A stretch of 32,532 nt of DNA. Origin: an uncultured Bacilli bacterium. Its GTDB lineage: Bacteria; Bacillota_I; Bacilli_A; RF39; UBA660. The notes below the pieces were generated by a model. That model was not told the DNA's origin. It saw only the letters and a list, made by a program, of their open reading frames with translations, and made no database searches. The translations under genes and the position numbers were made by a program. The stretch is from positions 1 to 32,532 of the forward strand of contig CALVQX010000020.1 of NCBI GenBank assembly GCA_944358405.1, given 5' to 3'. Positions 23,843 to 32,462 of the stretch are shown here, piece by piece; position 1 is the first letter of the stretch, and every line of letters begins with the position of its first letter.

Positions 23843-24781
23843 GTGCGAATTCGATTAGGGTATGCTTGTATTAGTGAGACATTACATGTAACTTCATCTA
23901 GTAGTTATACTTATCAAAATTTTAGGGAAGAACAAAATTATCAAAAATTAGATGAAGTGATTCAATCTAATTTTTTTGCTTTAGAACAATTGTTGCTTTA
24001 CAATATGAAAAATGGTATCCATTTTTATCGAATGTCTTCTAATTTGATTCCTCTTGCTACAAAAGAAGAGGTGGAATTTGACTATATAGAGCCTTATCAA
24101 AATTGGTATCAGCGACTGGGAGATTTAATTTCTTCTGCTCATATGAGAGTTGATTTTCATCCAAGTGAATATTGTGTTTTAAATAGTATTCATCCAGAGG
24201 TTGTAGAACATAGTAAACTGATTTTAGAGTATCATTATCGCCTTTTGTCTGCTTTTGGTATTGTAGATAAAGTTTTAGTGCTTCATGTGGGTAGTAATGC
24301 CTTTGGTAAGAAGCAATCAATCGCTCGTTTTTGTGCTAATTTTCATCGTTTAGAGAAAAAACTACAGGATGCCATCGTGATTGAAAATGATGATAAAGTT
24401 TTTACTATCGATGACTGTTTAGAAATTCATGAACAATTAAAAATTCCTGTTGTTTTTGATTATCACCATCATTTTTGTAATCCTGGAGAATTAGCGATGG
24501 AGGAATTTTTACCAAAAGTTTTAGCTAGTTGGAAAGATAAAACACCAAAGATGCATTTTTCATCTCCAAAGAGTAAACTAAAAAAAGAGAGGCGTAGTCA
24601 TCATGACTATATCGATAGTTCTAGCTTTCTTTCCTTTCTTTTAGAAGTAAAAAAATATTCTTGTGACGTTGATTTTATGATTGAAGCAAAGAAAAAAGAT
24701 GAAGCATTATTTCGATTAGTACGAGAAATTAAATATCAAACAAATTTCTTTTTTGAAGATGAAACAACTTTTTACCTTTAA
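23843..24781 (+). CDS. uvsE: UV DNA damage endonuclease
   Basis: A 312-aa member of the UVDE/UvsE family, a TIM-barrel metal-dependent endonuclease that nicks 5' of UV photoproducts and some other lesions. Typical segments are IRLGYACIS at the N-terminus, FYRMSSNLIPLA, RVDFHPSEYCVLNS, VLHVGSNAFGKK, VIENDDK, PVVFDYHHHFCN, and HHDYID near the end, which include the His, Glu and Asp metal ligands. Start is GTG 23843, about 8 bases after GGTGAT. Family members occur in Bacillus and Thermus; here it works alongside whatever excision repair the genome has. Confidence 0.93.
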   Translation: MRIRLGYACISETLHVTSSSSYTYQNFREEQNYQKLDEVIQSNFFALEQLLLYNMKNGIHFYRMSSNLIPLATKEEVEFDYIEPYQNWYQRLGDLISSAHMRVDFHPSEYCVLNSIHPEVVEHSKLILEYHYRLLSAFGIVDKVLVLHVGSNAFGKKQSIARFCANFHRLEKKLQDAIVIENDDKVFTIDDCLEIHEQLKIPVVFDYHHHFCNPGELAMEEFLPKVLASWKDKTPKMHFSSPKSKLKKERRSHHDYIDSSSFLSFLLEVKKYSCDVDFMIEAKKKDEALFRLVREIKYQTNFFFEDETTFYL

Positions 24782-24818
24782 GATTGTATGATATAATGGG
24801 TAATGGAGTGTGATATCA

Positions 24819-25538
24819 ATGTCTAGAATTGGTGTTTTTGATTCTGGAATGGGTGGACTTACGGTTTTAGAGGAATTGCAAAAAGTTTTACCGAATGAGA
24901 ATTTTATTTATTACGGGGATCATGAAAATTGCCCATATGGAACAAAAACCAAAGAAGAATTATTTCTAATTACCAGTAGGATCGTGGACTTTTTTGAACG
25001 ATTGGGCTGTTCTGTTATTGTTATTGCTTGTAATACAGCTACAACGTTGTGTATGAAGGATTTAAGAAAAAAATATCCGCATTTAATTTTTGTTGGCACA
25101 GTTCCAGCAATTAAAGTTGCTTATGACAAGGGTTATCATCGTACCTTAATTATGGTAACACCAGCAACGATTGCTTCAGAACGCACCAAGGAATTGCTTC
25201 AAGATTATCATCGGCCAGATCAGGAACTTTATCTTGTTGCTTGTGATGGACTGGCTCAAGCAATTGAGCAAAAAGACGATATACTCATTGAAAAATTATT
25301 AGTAAGAGATCTTTCTAAGTATCGTATGATGGAGATAGATTCTGTAGTATTAGGATGCACTCATTATCCTTGGATTAAAGATAAGATTTTAAAAGTATTA
25401 CCAGGAGTTGCTTTTTTGGATGGGGCAAATGGAGTTGCTAGAGAAGTGAAGCGACAATTGGAGATGCATCATTTAGAAAATGAAGGAGAACCTGTTTATC
25501 CACCTGTGATTTTAGACTCTTTAGATTTTAAAAGATAG
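24819..25538 (+). CDS. murI: Glutamate racemase
   Basis: Interconverts L- and D-glutamate for peptidoglycan, which shows that the organism makes a cell wall and is not a true wall-less mycoplasma. The 239-aa protein has GVFDSGMGG at the N-terminus, the first catalytic Cys in IACNTATT and the second in LGCTHYPW, plus YGDHENCPYG. Start ATG 24819 follows GGAGTGTGAT; GTG 24810 is in frame but inside that region. TATAAT upstream (near 24792) may be its own -10 box. A terminator follows. Confidence 0.94.
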   Translation: MSRIGVFDSGMGGLTVLEELQKVLPNENFIYYGDHENCPYGTKTKEELFLITSRIVDFFERLGCSVIVIACNTATTLCMKDLRKKYPHLIFVGTVPAIKVAYDKGYHRTLIMVTPATIASERTKELLQDYHRPDQELYLVACDGLAQAIEQKDDILIEKLLVRDLSKYRMMEIDSVVLGCTHYPWIKDKILKVLPGVAFLDGANGVAREVKRQLEMHHLENEGEPVYPPVILDSLDFKR

Positions 25539-25544
25539 AATTTA

Positions 25545-25574
25545 TAGTAAATAAAAATATTTATTATTTTTTTT
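25545..25574 (+). terminator. Terminator after murI
   Basis: TAGTAAATA (25545-25553) pairs with TATTTATTA (25558-25566), one G-U pair, 4-base loop, then eight T. AT-only stem, so moderate strength. Confidence 0.6.
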
Positions 25575-25610
25575 GAGCGTATTATAATATGATTAACATA
25601 GGAGAAGAAT

Positions 25611-26201
25611 ATGGAGAGAAAATTTTATCGTTTTGCACGTTTTTTTATTCGTGGGATTTTTTCTTTTTTGTATCGACCGACCATCCTAGGAAAAGAGCAT
25701 CTTTTAGAGCAAGGATCGTTTGTTTTAGCAGGAAACCACACAAAGTGGCTAGATCCTTTTTTACTGATTTCTTCTGTTTCAAGACCAGTTCATTTTTTAG
25801 CAAAAGATTCTTTATTTCATGGAATTACAGGTCCTTTTGTACGTCTTATGGGATGTATTCCTGTCAATCGGAAGATCCATGATAAAGACGCTCTAAAAAA
25901 AGCAAAAGAAGAATTAAAAAAAGGATGCGTGATCGGTATTTTTCCAGAAGGAACCATTAATCGAACAGAACAAGTAGTCCTGCCTTTTAAAATTGGGGCA
26001 GTAAAAATGGCTCAAGGTGAAAATTCTTTTCTAGTTCCTTTTGTAATTACTGGAAAATATCGCCTTTTTCGCAAAAGTATTCAAATTGAGTTTTTACCAA
26101 AGCGTAAAATCTTAAAAAATTTAGATATAGAAAATCAATTGTTAATGCAAGAGATTGGAAAAAGATTGGAGAGTGAACATGAACGTAATTCATTTAATTA
26201 A
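25611..26201 (+). CDS. 1-acyl-glycerol-3-phosphate acyltransferase (PlsC-like)
   Basis: A 196-aa membrane-associated acyltransferase for phospholipid synthesis or remodelling. The catalytic HX4D is NHTKWLD, with FPEGT as the phosphate-binding motif and VPFVITGKYR as a later conserved block. SD AGGAGAAG precedes ATG 25611. It overlaps the following acyl-CoA synthetase gene by 23 bases and is followed further on by a second, related acyltransferase, forming a three-gene lipid operon. Substrate (lysophosphatidic acid or another lysolipid) is not certain. Confidence 0.9.
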   Translation: MERKFYRFARFFIRGIFSFLYRPTILGKEHLLEQGSFVLAGNHTKWLDPFLLISSVSRPVHFLAKDSLFHGITGPFVRLMGCIPVNRKIHDKDALKKAKEELKKGCVIGIFPEGTINRTEQVVLPFKIGAVKMAQGENSFLVPFVITGKYRLFRKSIQIEFLPKRKILKNLDIENQLLMQEIGKRLESEHERNSFN

Positions 26202-27924
26202 GCAAAAAATGCTCAAAGTCCCTTGGAAGAAATTTTACAAAAAAGAAGATTTACGAATTAAAGTAGAAGATATTTCTATTTATGAAATGTTTCGAAGAAG
26301 TGCTACTACTCACGGAGATTTAGTGGCAATTAATTATTATGGAACAACGATTACTTATCGTGAATTTTTGCATAGAGTAGATAGAGTTGCTAACGCATTT
26401 CGCAGTCAAGGAATTCGTCCTGGTGATGTTGTGACTATTTGTATGCCAAACACTCCAGAGGGTATTATTAGTTTTTATGCCGTAAATCAAATTGGAGCAA
26501 TCGCTAATATGATCCATCCTTTATCTGGAGAAGTAGAGATCAAGGAGTATTTGACCAGTACGAAGAGTGTTATGTTAGTCATGATCGATCTGTGTTATGA
26601 AAAAGTGAAAAATATTATCCGACAAACAGATGTTTATAAGACGATCGTTGTCTCTGCTAGAGATTCTATGCCTTTTTTCTTAGGTCTTGGATATCAGTTT
26701 ACGCAAGGATATAAAGTCAAAAAACCGAAGAAAAGTGAAGCTTATTTGTATTGGAAAGATTTTTTGAAAAAAGCCGATCGTTATTCTATGGAAAATCATG
26801 TAGTTATTTCTAAGGATGATCCTGCAGTTATTTTGCATAGTGGAGGAACTACTGGTCGTCCTAAGGGAATTGTTTTATCAAATGGGAATTTTAATGCTTT
26901 AACTCAGCAGGCTAGAGTTGTTTTTCATGATGTTTGCCCTGGAGATAGAGTGTTAGGAATCATGCCGATATTTCATGGATTTGGCTTAGGTGTTTCTATT
27001 AATACACCTTTTGCTTTAGGATGTGAAGTGGTAATGGTTCCTCAGTTTAATGCAAAAAAATTTGATCAGTTATTGCAGAAATATCATCCAAATATTTTAT
27101 TTGGAGTTCCTACGCTTTATGAGGCTTTGACTAATATAGAAAATCCACAATTAGATTTAAGCAATTTAAAATATATTATCAGCGGTGGAGATAGTCTTTC
27201 AACTAGTCTAATGCGACGAATTAATGTTTATTTAATGGAACATGGGGCGAAAGTGAAAATCAGTCAAGGATTTGGAATGACAGAGTCTTTAGCAGCTGTT
27301 GCTTTATCGTTTGGAGATGCTTATCGGGAAGGAACGATTGGTATTCCTTTTCCTGGCAACTATATCAAAATCGTACGACCTGGTACGCAAGAAGAAGTGC
27401 CATACGGAGAAGATGGAGAAATTTGTGTAAGTGGACCAACAGTAATGCTTGGATATTTAGATAATGAAAAAGAGACTAATGAAATGTTACAAATTCATAA
27501 AGATGGATCTTTATGGCTACATACCGGAGATATGGGTATGATGGACGAAGATGGAATTATTACTTATCGTCAACGTCTTAAACGAATGATCATTAGTAGT
27601 GGCTATAATATTTATCCTAGTCATGTAGAAGAAGTAATAGAAGAGCATCCTGCAGTTTTAAAGTGTAGTGTTATTGGGATTCCTCATCCTTATAAAATAG
27701 AAGTTCCAAAAGCATATATTGTCCTAAAAAATGGATATCGTCCACTATCTGTTCGCAAGAGTATCAAAGAACATTGTAAAAAGAACTTAGCTGCTTATTC
27801 GATTCCTTATGACTTTGAATATCGTAAGTCTTTGCCTAAAACATTAATTGGTAAAGTGGATATTAAACGGTTACAGGAAGAAAATCAAGAACGTAGAAAG
27901 AATGAAAAAAATGAAGAAAGATAA
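26179..27924 (+). CDS. AMP-binding acyl-CoA/acyl-ACP synthetase
   Basis: A 581-aa adenylate-forming enzyme that activates a fatty acid. The P-loop-like motif is HSGGTTGRPKG, with QGFGMTES (motif A5), LHTGDMGMMDEDG and RLKRMIISSGYNIYPSHVE (A8/hinge), followed by a C-terminal KTLIGKVD containing the catalytic Lys. The start at 26179 has GGAGAG upstream and lies inside the preceding plsC-like gene; ATG 26155 in the same frame has no SD. Flanked on both sides by acyltransferases, it resembles a separated form of the Aas type (acyl activation plus lysophospholipid acylation). The acyl acceptor (CoA or ACP) is unknown. Confidence 0.9.
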   Translation: MNVIHLIKQKMLKVPWKKFYKKEDLRIKVEDISIYEMFRRSATTHGDLVAINYYGTTITYREFLHRVDRVANAFRSQGIRPGDVVTICMPNTPEGIISFYAVNQIGAIANMIHPLSGEVEIKEYLTSTKSVMLVMIDLCYEKVKNIIRQTDVYKTIVVSARDSMPFFLGLGYQFTQGYKVKKPKKSEAYLYWKDFLKKADRYSMENHVVISKDDPAVILHSGGTTGRPKGIVLSNGNFNALTQQARVVFHDVCPGDRVLGIMPIFHGFGLGVSINTPFALGCEVVMVPQFNAKKFDQLLQKYHPNILFGVPTLYEALTNIENPQLDLSNLKYIISGGDSLSTSLMRRINVYLMEHGAKVKISQGFGMTESLAAVALSFGDAYREGTIGIPFPGNYIKIVRPGTQEEVPYGEDGEICVSGPTVMLGYLDNEKETNEMLQIHKDGSLWLHTGDMGMMDEDGIITYRQRLKRMIISSGYNIYPSHVEEVIEEHPAVLKCSVIGIPHPYKIEVPKAYIVLKNGYRPLSVRKSIKEHCKKNLAAYSIPYDFEYRKSLPKTLIGKVDIKRLQEENQERRKNEKNEER

Positions 27925-28507
27925 AATGTATTTTTACAGGATTTTAAAACCATTCTTAGGATTGCTATTTCGTCTTTATTATCATCCACAAATCATTGGA
28001 AAAGAAAATATTCCTAAGGATGGAGCAGTTCTTATTGTTGGGAATCATAAACATTTGTATGATCAATGTTTAGCAATTTTAGCGACAAAAAGACCAATAC
28101 ATTACTTAGCTAAGAAAGAATACTTCGACGGTAAGATGGCTTGGTTTTTTAAAATGGCTGGTTGTATTCCTGTTGATCGAAGTAAAAAAGATTCCAAAGC
28201 TACCCAATTGGCACTTGATGTTTTGAAGCAGGGATTTGTCTTAGGACTTTTTCCAGAAGGGACTAGGAATCGTACAAATGAGTTTTTGTTACCATTTAAA
28301 TTTGGGGCAGTTTCTATGGCAAAGAAGACGAATGCTAAAATTGTACCATTTGGACTTACTGGGGATTATCGATTTCGTAGTAAAAATTTAATGATTCGCT
28401 TCGGAGAGCCAATTCAAGTTACTGCTGATTTAGAGAAAGAGAATGAGAGATTAATGCAAGCGGTAAAAGATTTGATGTTAGAAAATTTGAAAAATAGTGG
28501 TAAATAG
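27911..28507 (+). CDS. Second 1-acyl-glycerol-3-phosphate acyltransferase (PlsC-like)
   Basis: A roughly 198-aa acyltransferase related to the one at 25611. HX4D appears as NHKHLYD, FPEGT as FPEGTRNRT, and KIVPFGLTGDYRF as the later block. The start could be ATG 27902, 27911 or 27926; 27911 is taken for its spacing to GAAAG. It overlaps the end of the synthetase gene, so it is cotranscribed. A strong terminator follows. Two paralogous acyltransferases in one operon may differ in acceptor or acyl preference. Confidence 0.88.
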   Translation: MKKDKMYFYRILKPFLGLLFRLYYHPQIIGKENIPKDGAVLIVGNHKHLYDQCLAILATKRPIHYLAKKEYFDGKMAWFFKMAGCIPVDRSKKDSKATQLALDVLKQGFVLGLFPEGTRNRTNEFLLPFKFGAVSMAKKTNAKIVPFGLTGDYRFRSKNLMIRFGEPIQVTADLEKENERLMQAVKDLMLENLKNSGK

Positions 28508-28515
28508 TGTCAACC

Positions 28516-28549
28516 AAAGAAAGTTTGCCAAGGTGCAAGCTTTCTTTTT
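28516..28549 (+). terminator. Strong terminator of the lipid operon
   Basis: AAAGAAAGTTTGC (28516-28528) pairs with GCAAGCTTTCTTT (28535-28547) over 13 bp with one G-U pair and a 6-base loop, then T residues. Confidence 0.88.
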
Positions 28550-28574
28550 ATGATATGATGAAGATGGTGATGCT

Positions 28575-29456
28575 ATGAAAAGTGGAGAAAAAAACAGCTT
28601 TGAAGAGGAGCCAAAATATAAATTATATCGGACTGTTTATGAGATTATTCATCCAACGATCTCTAAGAAAAATATTTCCAATTATCGAATTGTATTACAG
28701 GAAGGACTACTTCCTTTAAGAGTATTTTATCCAAAGAAGGTTTCCAATCTTACTTCTATTATTCTTTTTATCCATGGAGATCCTTCCGTAACAGGTTGTG
28801 GTACTAAGTATGCGGATATCTGTATGAAATTAGCGATGGATTTAGAACAGTTGGTTATTGCTATAGATTACGATGATATTTTGGATAGTTTTCTTTTGGA
28901 TTTATATCAACAGTGTTATCAGGTGATAGAGTATTTCTATCAAGAAGTTGCAAAATTAGGAGTAGACACAGATAAGATTACTTTGATGGGAGATTCTACA
29001 GGAGCAAGTATTGCTATCGGAGTAGAAATGATGGCAAAAGAAAAGGGGACATTTTCTATTCGCCGTAAGATCCTTTTTTATCCTCCTTTGAGTGGGGAAT
29101 ACTTTGGAAGGACTCATTATGATTCCATTCAGAAAAATAGTGAGTTTGATCTTTTGACCATTCTAAGATTACAGAATTATTTCAATTTGCGAATTACTAA
29201 GAAGAAGCAATGGAAAAATCCTCTTTTTTTTCCATTGTTAGAAAAAGATCCTGATATTTCTTGTGCATCTTTATTTGTCGTTGGCAATATGGATCCGTTA
29301 AGGGATGAGATAAATGCTTATTATCAGTGTGGAAAAGAAAAAAATAATTCTTTTCAGTTTCTGGAATTAGAATTTGTTGGTCATGGTTTTTTGAAAATGG
29401 TAGATATAGAACTTCAGGTTTCTCTTTTTGATACAATGAAGAAGTTTTTAAAATAA
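28575..29456 (+). CDS. Alpha/beta-hydrolase (esterase/lipase, HSL-like)
   Basis: A 293-aa alpha/beta-hydrolase. The oxyanion-hole region is FIHGDPSVTGCG (HGG of the hormone-sensitive lipase family changed to HGD), the nucleophile Ser lies in LMGDSTGASIA (GDSAG-like), the acid is probably Asp in GNMDPLRDE and the His is in FVGHGF. It has no signal peptide and is likely cytoplasmic. SD GGTGAT precedes ATG 28575, and TATGAT-like sequence upstream may be a -10 box. It lies after the lipid operon terminator, so it is expressed separately. Substrate unknown. Confidence 0.85.
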   Translation: MKSGEKNSFEEEPKYKLYRTVYEIIHPTISKKNISNYRIVLQEGLLPLRVFYPKKVSNLTSIILFIHGDPSVTGCGTKYADICMKLAMDLEQLVIAIDYDDILDSFLLDLYQQCYQVIEYFYQEVAKLGVDTDKITLMGDSTGASIAIGVEMMAKEKGTFSIRRKILFYPPLSGEYFGRTHYDSIQKNSEFDLLTILRLQNYFNLRITKKKQWKNPLFFPLLEKDPDISCASLFVVGNMDPLRDEINAYYQCGKEKNNSFQFLELEFVGHGFLKMVDIELQVSLFDTMKKFLK

Positions 29457-29524
29457 TTCTTGGATTTTTAATTTAAAGTAGCATTTAAAACTATTTTATG
29501 ATATAGTAAGAGAAGGTGATTTTC

Positions 29525-30055
29525 ATGGAGAAAAGAAAGACCAAAAAAGAAATTGTTAAGATGTTACTTCGAGATAATAAATTAGCAGAACAAGATGAAG
29601 AAGAACTGTTGAATTTATTATTTGATCAACCAATTTCTATTGATGTGGATAAACAAGAAGAATCGAAAATGACGCGTGGAGATCGGATTGCTGATAAAGT
29701 TAGTGCAATTGCTGGTAGTTGGACCTTTATTTTACTTTTTTTAGTTTTTCTTATCGGGTGGATTGTTTTAAATACAGTTATTTTAGTAGATGGCAAAAAA
29801 ATTGATCCGTATCCATTTATTTTACTTAATTTGTTATTATCTTGTATTGCAGCAATTCAGGCTCCTATTATTATGATGAGTCAGAATCGGCAAGCGGAAA
29901 AAGATAGCCTTCGAAATCAAAACGATTATCGTACGGATTTAAAAAGTGAATTGATCTTGGAAGCATTACATGATCAGATGACAGAGATTATTAAAAATCA
30001 AAAAAAGATTATGAAACAATTGGGAGAAAGTGGTGATAGTGATGAAGGCAAGTAA
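29525..30055 (+). CDS. DUF1003 membrane protein
   Basis: A 176-aa protein with the DUF1003 core: GDRIADKVSAIAGSWTFI, then a membrane helix, DPYPFILLNLLLSCIAA and QAPIIMMSQNRQAEKD. Two membrane segments at about residues 66-90 and 101-120; both ends are charged and probably cytoplasmic. The C-terminal 50 residues look like coiled coil. Function of the family is unknown. Start ATG 29525 follows AAGGTGAT; GTG 29516 overlaps the SD. It overlaps the lipoprotein gene by 14 bases. Confidence 0.88.
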   Translation: MEKRKTKKEIVKMLLRDNKLAEQDEEELLNLLFDQPISIDVDKQEESKMTRGDRIADKVSAIAGSWTFILLFLVFLIGWIVLNTVILVDGKKIDPYPFILLNLLLSCIAAIQAPIIMMSQNRQAEKDSLRNQNDYRTDLKSELILEALHDQMTEIIKNQKKIMKQLGESGDSDEGK

Positions 30056-30560
30056 AACGATAGGTTTTTTTTTACTTATTGTTGTATGCACATTTTTTGT
30101 ATCAGGCTGTAATAGTGAACAGAAAGTGCAAACGAACGGTTCAAATACAACAAAATTGGATGTAGATACTTCTGATATGGAAGTGTTACAATGTAGTCGA
30201 GATGGAGAGGTGGATAATGCTACGACGGATTTACAATATGAAGTTTTCTACCAAGGAGATTATATCCAGATTCTTCATTCTACTGAGAAAATCATCTCAG
30301 GGGATCAAGATATTTTAGATCAGTATGAAGCTGCTTATCAAGGAATATTTGCTAATTATGAAGGTTTAGAGTATTATGATAATGTAGTTACCCGAGAAGA
30401 AGATTCTGTTACAAGTGATACAGTTATTAACTATGCTAAGATTGATACGGATAGATTGCTAGAAATTGAAGGGGAAGAGGATAATGTAATTGAGGATGGC
30501 AAAGTTAAATTAGATACTTGGCTTGAATTTGCTGAACAGTTTGGAGTTACTTGCGAATAG
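30042..30560 (+). CDS. Lipoprotein, possibly YehR/DUF1307-like
   Basis: A 172-aa secreted lipoprotein. The N-terminus MKASKTIGFFLLIVV is a signal peptide and VSGC is the lipobox, with lipidation at Cys23. The mature part is acidic, soluble and shows a faint likeness to YehR/DUF1307 lipoproteins (YEGLEYYDNVV, then a VTSDTVINYAKID strand). Start ATG 30042 follows GGTGAT within the end of the DUF1003 gene, so the two are coupled. Role unknown. Confidence 0.8.
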   Translation: MKASKTIGFFLLIVVCTFFVSGCNSEQKVQTNGSNTTKLDVDTSDMEVLQCSRDGEVDNATTDLQYEVFYQGDYIQILHSTEKIISGDQDILDQYEAAYQGIFANYEGLEYYDNVVTREEDSVTSDTVINYAKIDTDRLLEIEGEEDNVIEDGKVKLDTWLEFAEQFGVTCE

Positions 30561-30575
30561 ATCTTTCTTTCTTTT

Positions 30576-30650
30576 GTTCGAGTAGTATAATGGATAGAAT
30601 ATTTCCCTCCGACGGAAAAGATATGGGTTCGATTCCCATCTCGAACACCA
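30576..30650 (+). tRNA. tRNA-Arg (anticodon CCG)
   Basis: Acceptor GTTCGAG pairs with CTCGAAC; the anticodon stem TTTCC/GGAAA encloses the loop CTCCGAC with anticodon CCG; the T arm is ATGGG-TTCGATT-CCCAT; discriminator A and an encoded CCA end at 30650. The D stem (GTAT/GAAT) is weak, with one A-A mismatch and two G-U pairs. The tRNA reads CGG, a rare codon in such AT-rich DNA. Confidence 0.92.
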
Positions 30651-30659
30651 TAGGATAAT

Positions 30660-30687
30660 AAAAAAGTAGGACATCCTACTTTTTTTA
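30660..30687. terminator. Bidirectional terminator between tRNA-Arg and corA
   Basis: AAAAAAGTAGG (30660-30670) pairs with CCTACTTTTTT (30675-30685), 4-base loop. It serves both strands and contains the corA stop codon. Confidence 0.87.
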
Positions 30688-31629
30688 TAACATATTTTTC
30701 TTTTTTAACCAACGTGCTAGGATAAAGGAAATGATAAAAGAAACGATGCAAACTAATAGGAAAGATAGTTCGCTTTTTCCTATAATTCCTAATGGAACGT
30801 TCATTCCTAAGAAGGAAGCGATCATTGTTGGGATAGAAAATACAATAGTAATTCCTGCTAAAAACTTCATAATGACATTAAGATTGTTAGAAATGATAGT
30901 ACCATAGGCATCGATCGTGGAAGAGAGTATTTCTCTGTAGACGGTACTCATTTCAATACATTGCTTATTTTCAATAATAGCATCTTCTAATAAGGATTTG
31001 TCCTCTTTGTCCATGGATAATATGTCTTCTTTTTGTAATTTTTCTAGAACAATGCTATTGGCTTGTAGTGATGTAATAAAATATACTAATGTTTTTTGGA
31101 TATTTAAGAAGTTGATTAGTTGTTTATTATTAGTAGAGTAATAAGTACTTTTTTCCATCTTTTGAATGTCTTCATCGATGGCATTTAAGGTAAAAAGATA
31201 TGCTTCGGATGCTTTTAAGAAGATTTGAATTAGAAATCTATTTCGTTTGTAAGTAAAAAAGTTTTCTACTTCTTCTTGTCTAAAGTCTTTTAAAAATTCA
31301 TGTTCTATTAGAGAAACAGTAATTAGATGGGAACTATTACAGATAATGATGCCCAAAGGATGAGTGATATATTTATTTTTAATGTTTTTATCTTTCATAT
31401 AAGGAATATCAATTACAACTAATGTGGCTTCTTCCGTTTTTTTGATTCGTGGTAATTCTTTTTCCACTAATACTTGAGAAATTATTGATGGGTTAATATT
31501 TGTCTCTTCTGCAACTTTATTAATTTCTTCTGGAGTGGGATTAATTAAATTAATCCAAGAATCCTTTTCCATTGCTTCACAAGAACGTATTTTTTTATTG
31601 TTTTGTTCATTTTTCAATATTTTAATCAT
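30685..31629 (-). CDS. corA: CorA-family magnesium/divalent cation transporter
   Basis: A 314-aa CorA-type channel. The N-terminal cytoplasmic domain (to about residue 240) ends in long helices; two C-terminal membrane segments (about 252-271 and 284-305) flank the signature GMN in SFLGMNVPLG. The C-terminus KKKNML is basic, as usual. ATG 31629 follows AAGAGGTG on the minus strand, under its own consensus promoter. It is convergent with the tRNA. Mg2+ is the most likely substrate, but Co2+ or Ni2+ cannot be excluded. Confidence 0.92.
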   Translation of the reverse strand: MIKILKNEQNNKKIRSCEAMEKDSWINLINPTPEEINKVAEETNINPSIISQVLVEKELPRIKKTEEATLVVIDIPYMKDKNIKNKYITHPLGIIICNSSHLITVSLIEHEFLKDFRQEEVENFFTYKRNRFLIQIFLKASEAYLFTLNAIDEDIQKMEKSTYYSTNNKQLINFLNIQKTLVYFITSLQANSIVLEKLQKEDILSMDKEDKSLLEDAIIENKQCIEMSTVYREILSSTIDAYGTIISNNLNVIMKFLAGITIVFSIPTMIASFLGMNVPLGIIGKSELSFLLVCIVSFIISFILARWLKKKNML

Positions 31630-31661
31630 ATGACACCTCTTATTTTCTATTGTACGTGCTA

Positions 31662-31690
31662 ACTATAATATAAAAGTCTGTGGTTGTCAA
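31662..31690 (-). promoter_or_regulatory. Sigma-A promoter of corA
   Basis: On the minus strand TTGACA (31685-31690), 17-bp spacer, TATAGT (31662-31667), about 33 bases before the start codon. No palindrome overlaps it. Confidence 0.8.
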
Positions 31691-31745
31691 TAAGAATGGA
31701 ATTCATAATGTTTTTTTTTCTACATAAAATATAGGGGAGGATTTT

Positions 31746-32364
31746 ATGTATCAATTACCAATATTACCTTATTTATTTCAAGATTTGGAGCCATATATAG
31801 ATACTCATACCCTAGGATTACATTATCATAAACATCAACAAAATTATCTAAATCGTCTAAATGAGTTGCTAGTAAAACATGGATATGATTATCGCTATCC
31901 TTTGGAAGAGTTGTTTTATCATATTAATGAGTTTCCTGTGGGGGATCAAAAAGATATTTTATATTATTTAGGTGGTGTTTTAAACCATAATTTATATTTT
32001 CAAAGTATGAGCCCTAAGATGGAAAAACCAAGGGGAAAACTATTGGAAAATTTAGAGAGAAATTATGGCAGTTTGGATGTTTTTTTTTGAGGAATTTAAA
32101 AAGATGGCTATGAAAATAAAAGGTTCTGGTTATACTTTTTTAGTAATCGATCGGTTTGGAAATTTAGAGATTATTAATGTGGCTAATCAAGAGATGCCAA
32201 TTTCTTTTGGCTATGTTCCTTTGTTTGCAATAGATATGTGGTAACATGCTTATTATTTAAATTATGAAAACAAAAAAGAAGAGTATATAAATAATTTTAA
32301 GGAAGTTGCGGATTTTTCTAGTGCTAATAGGATTTATCATCAAGTGATTGGCAATTTTGTATGA
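31746..32364 (+). pseudogene. Iron/manganese superoxide dismutase, disrupted
   Basis: The N-terminal part is a clear Fe/Mn superoxide dismutase: LPYLFQDLEPYIDTHTLGLHYHKHQQNY (two of the four metal ligands: His in the HYHKH region and His in GGVLNHNLYF). The frame stops at TGA 32088-32090 because of an extra T in a run of nine T (32080-32088). In the +1 frame the protein continues MAMKIKGSGYTFLVID to FAIDMW, meets TAA at 32242-32244, then continues HAYYLNYENKKEEY to the TGA at 32362-32364. The normal motif is D-x-W-E-H-A-Y, so GAA changed to TAA by one substitution. Two separate lesions make a sequencing error unlikely as the sole cause. SD GGGGAGG, start ATG 31746. Confidence 0.85.
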
Positions 32365-32462
32365 TCATAGTTTGGCGTGTTTTTCTGTTTCCTTTGTTGG
32401 AAAAGATGACATTCTAAGATTTGTCAACTATTAATTTTTATGATATATTAATACACGCTAAA

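Noticed and set aside
25589-25882. Separate 97-aa ORF overlapping the first plsC-like gene
   Set aside because: It is a different frame of the same region, Phe/Arg/Ser-rich with no SD, whereas the plsC frame has HX4D and FPEGT motifs.
32088-32244. Stop codon recoding (TGA as Trp, Mollicutes style) in the superoxide dismutase gene
   Set aside because: The internal stop in the W-E-H motif is TAA, the first stop comes from a frameshift, and many intact genes here end at TGA and use TGG for Trp.
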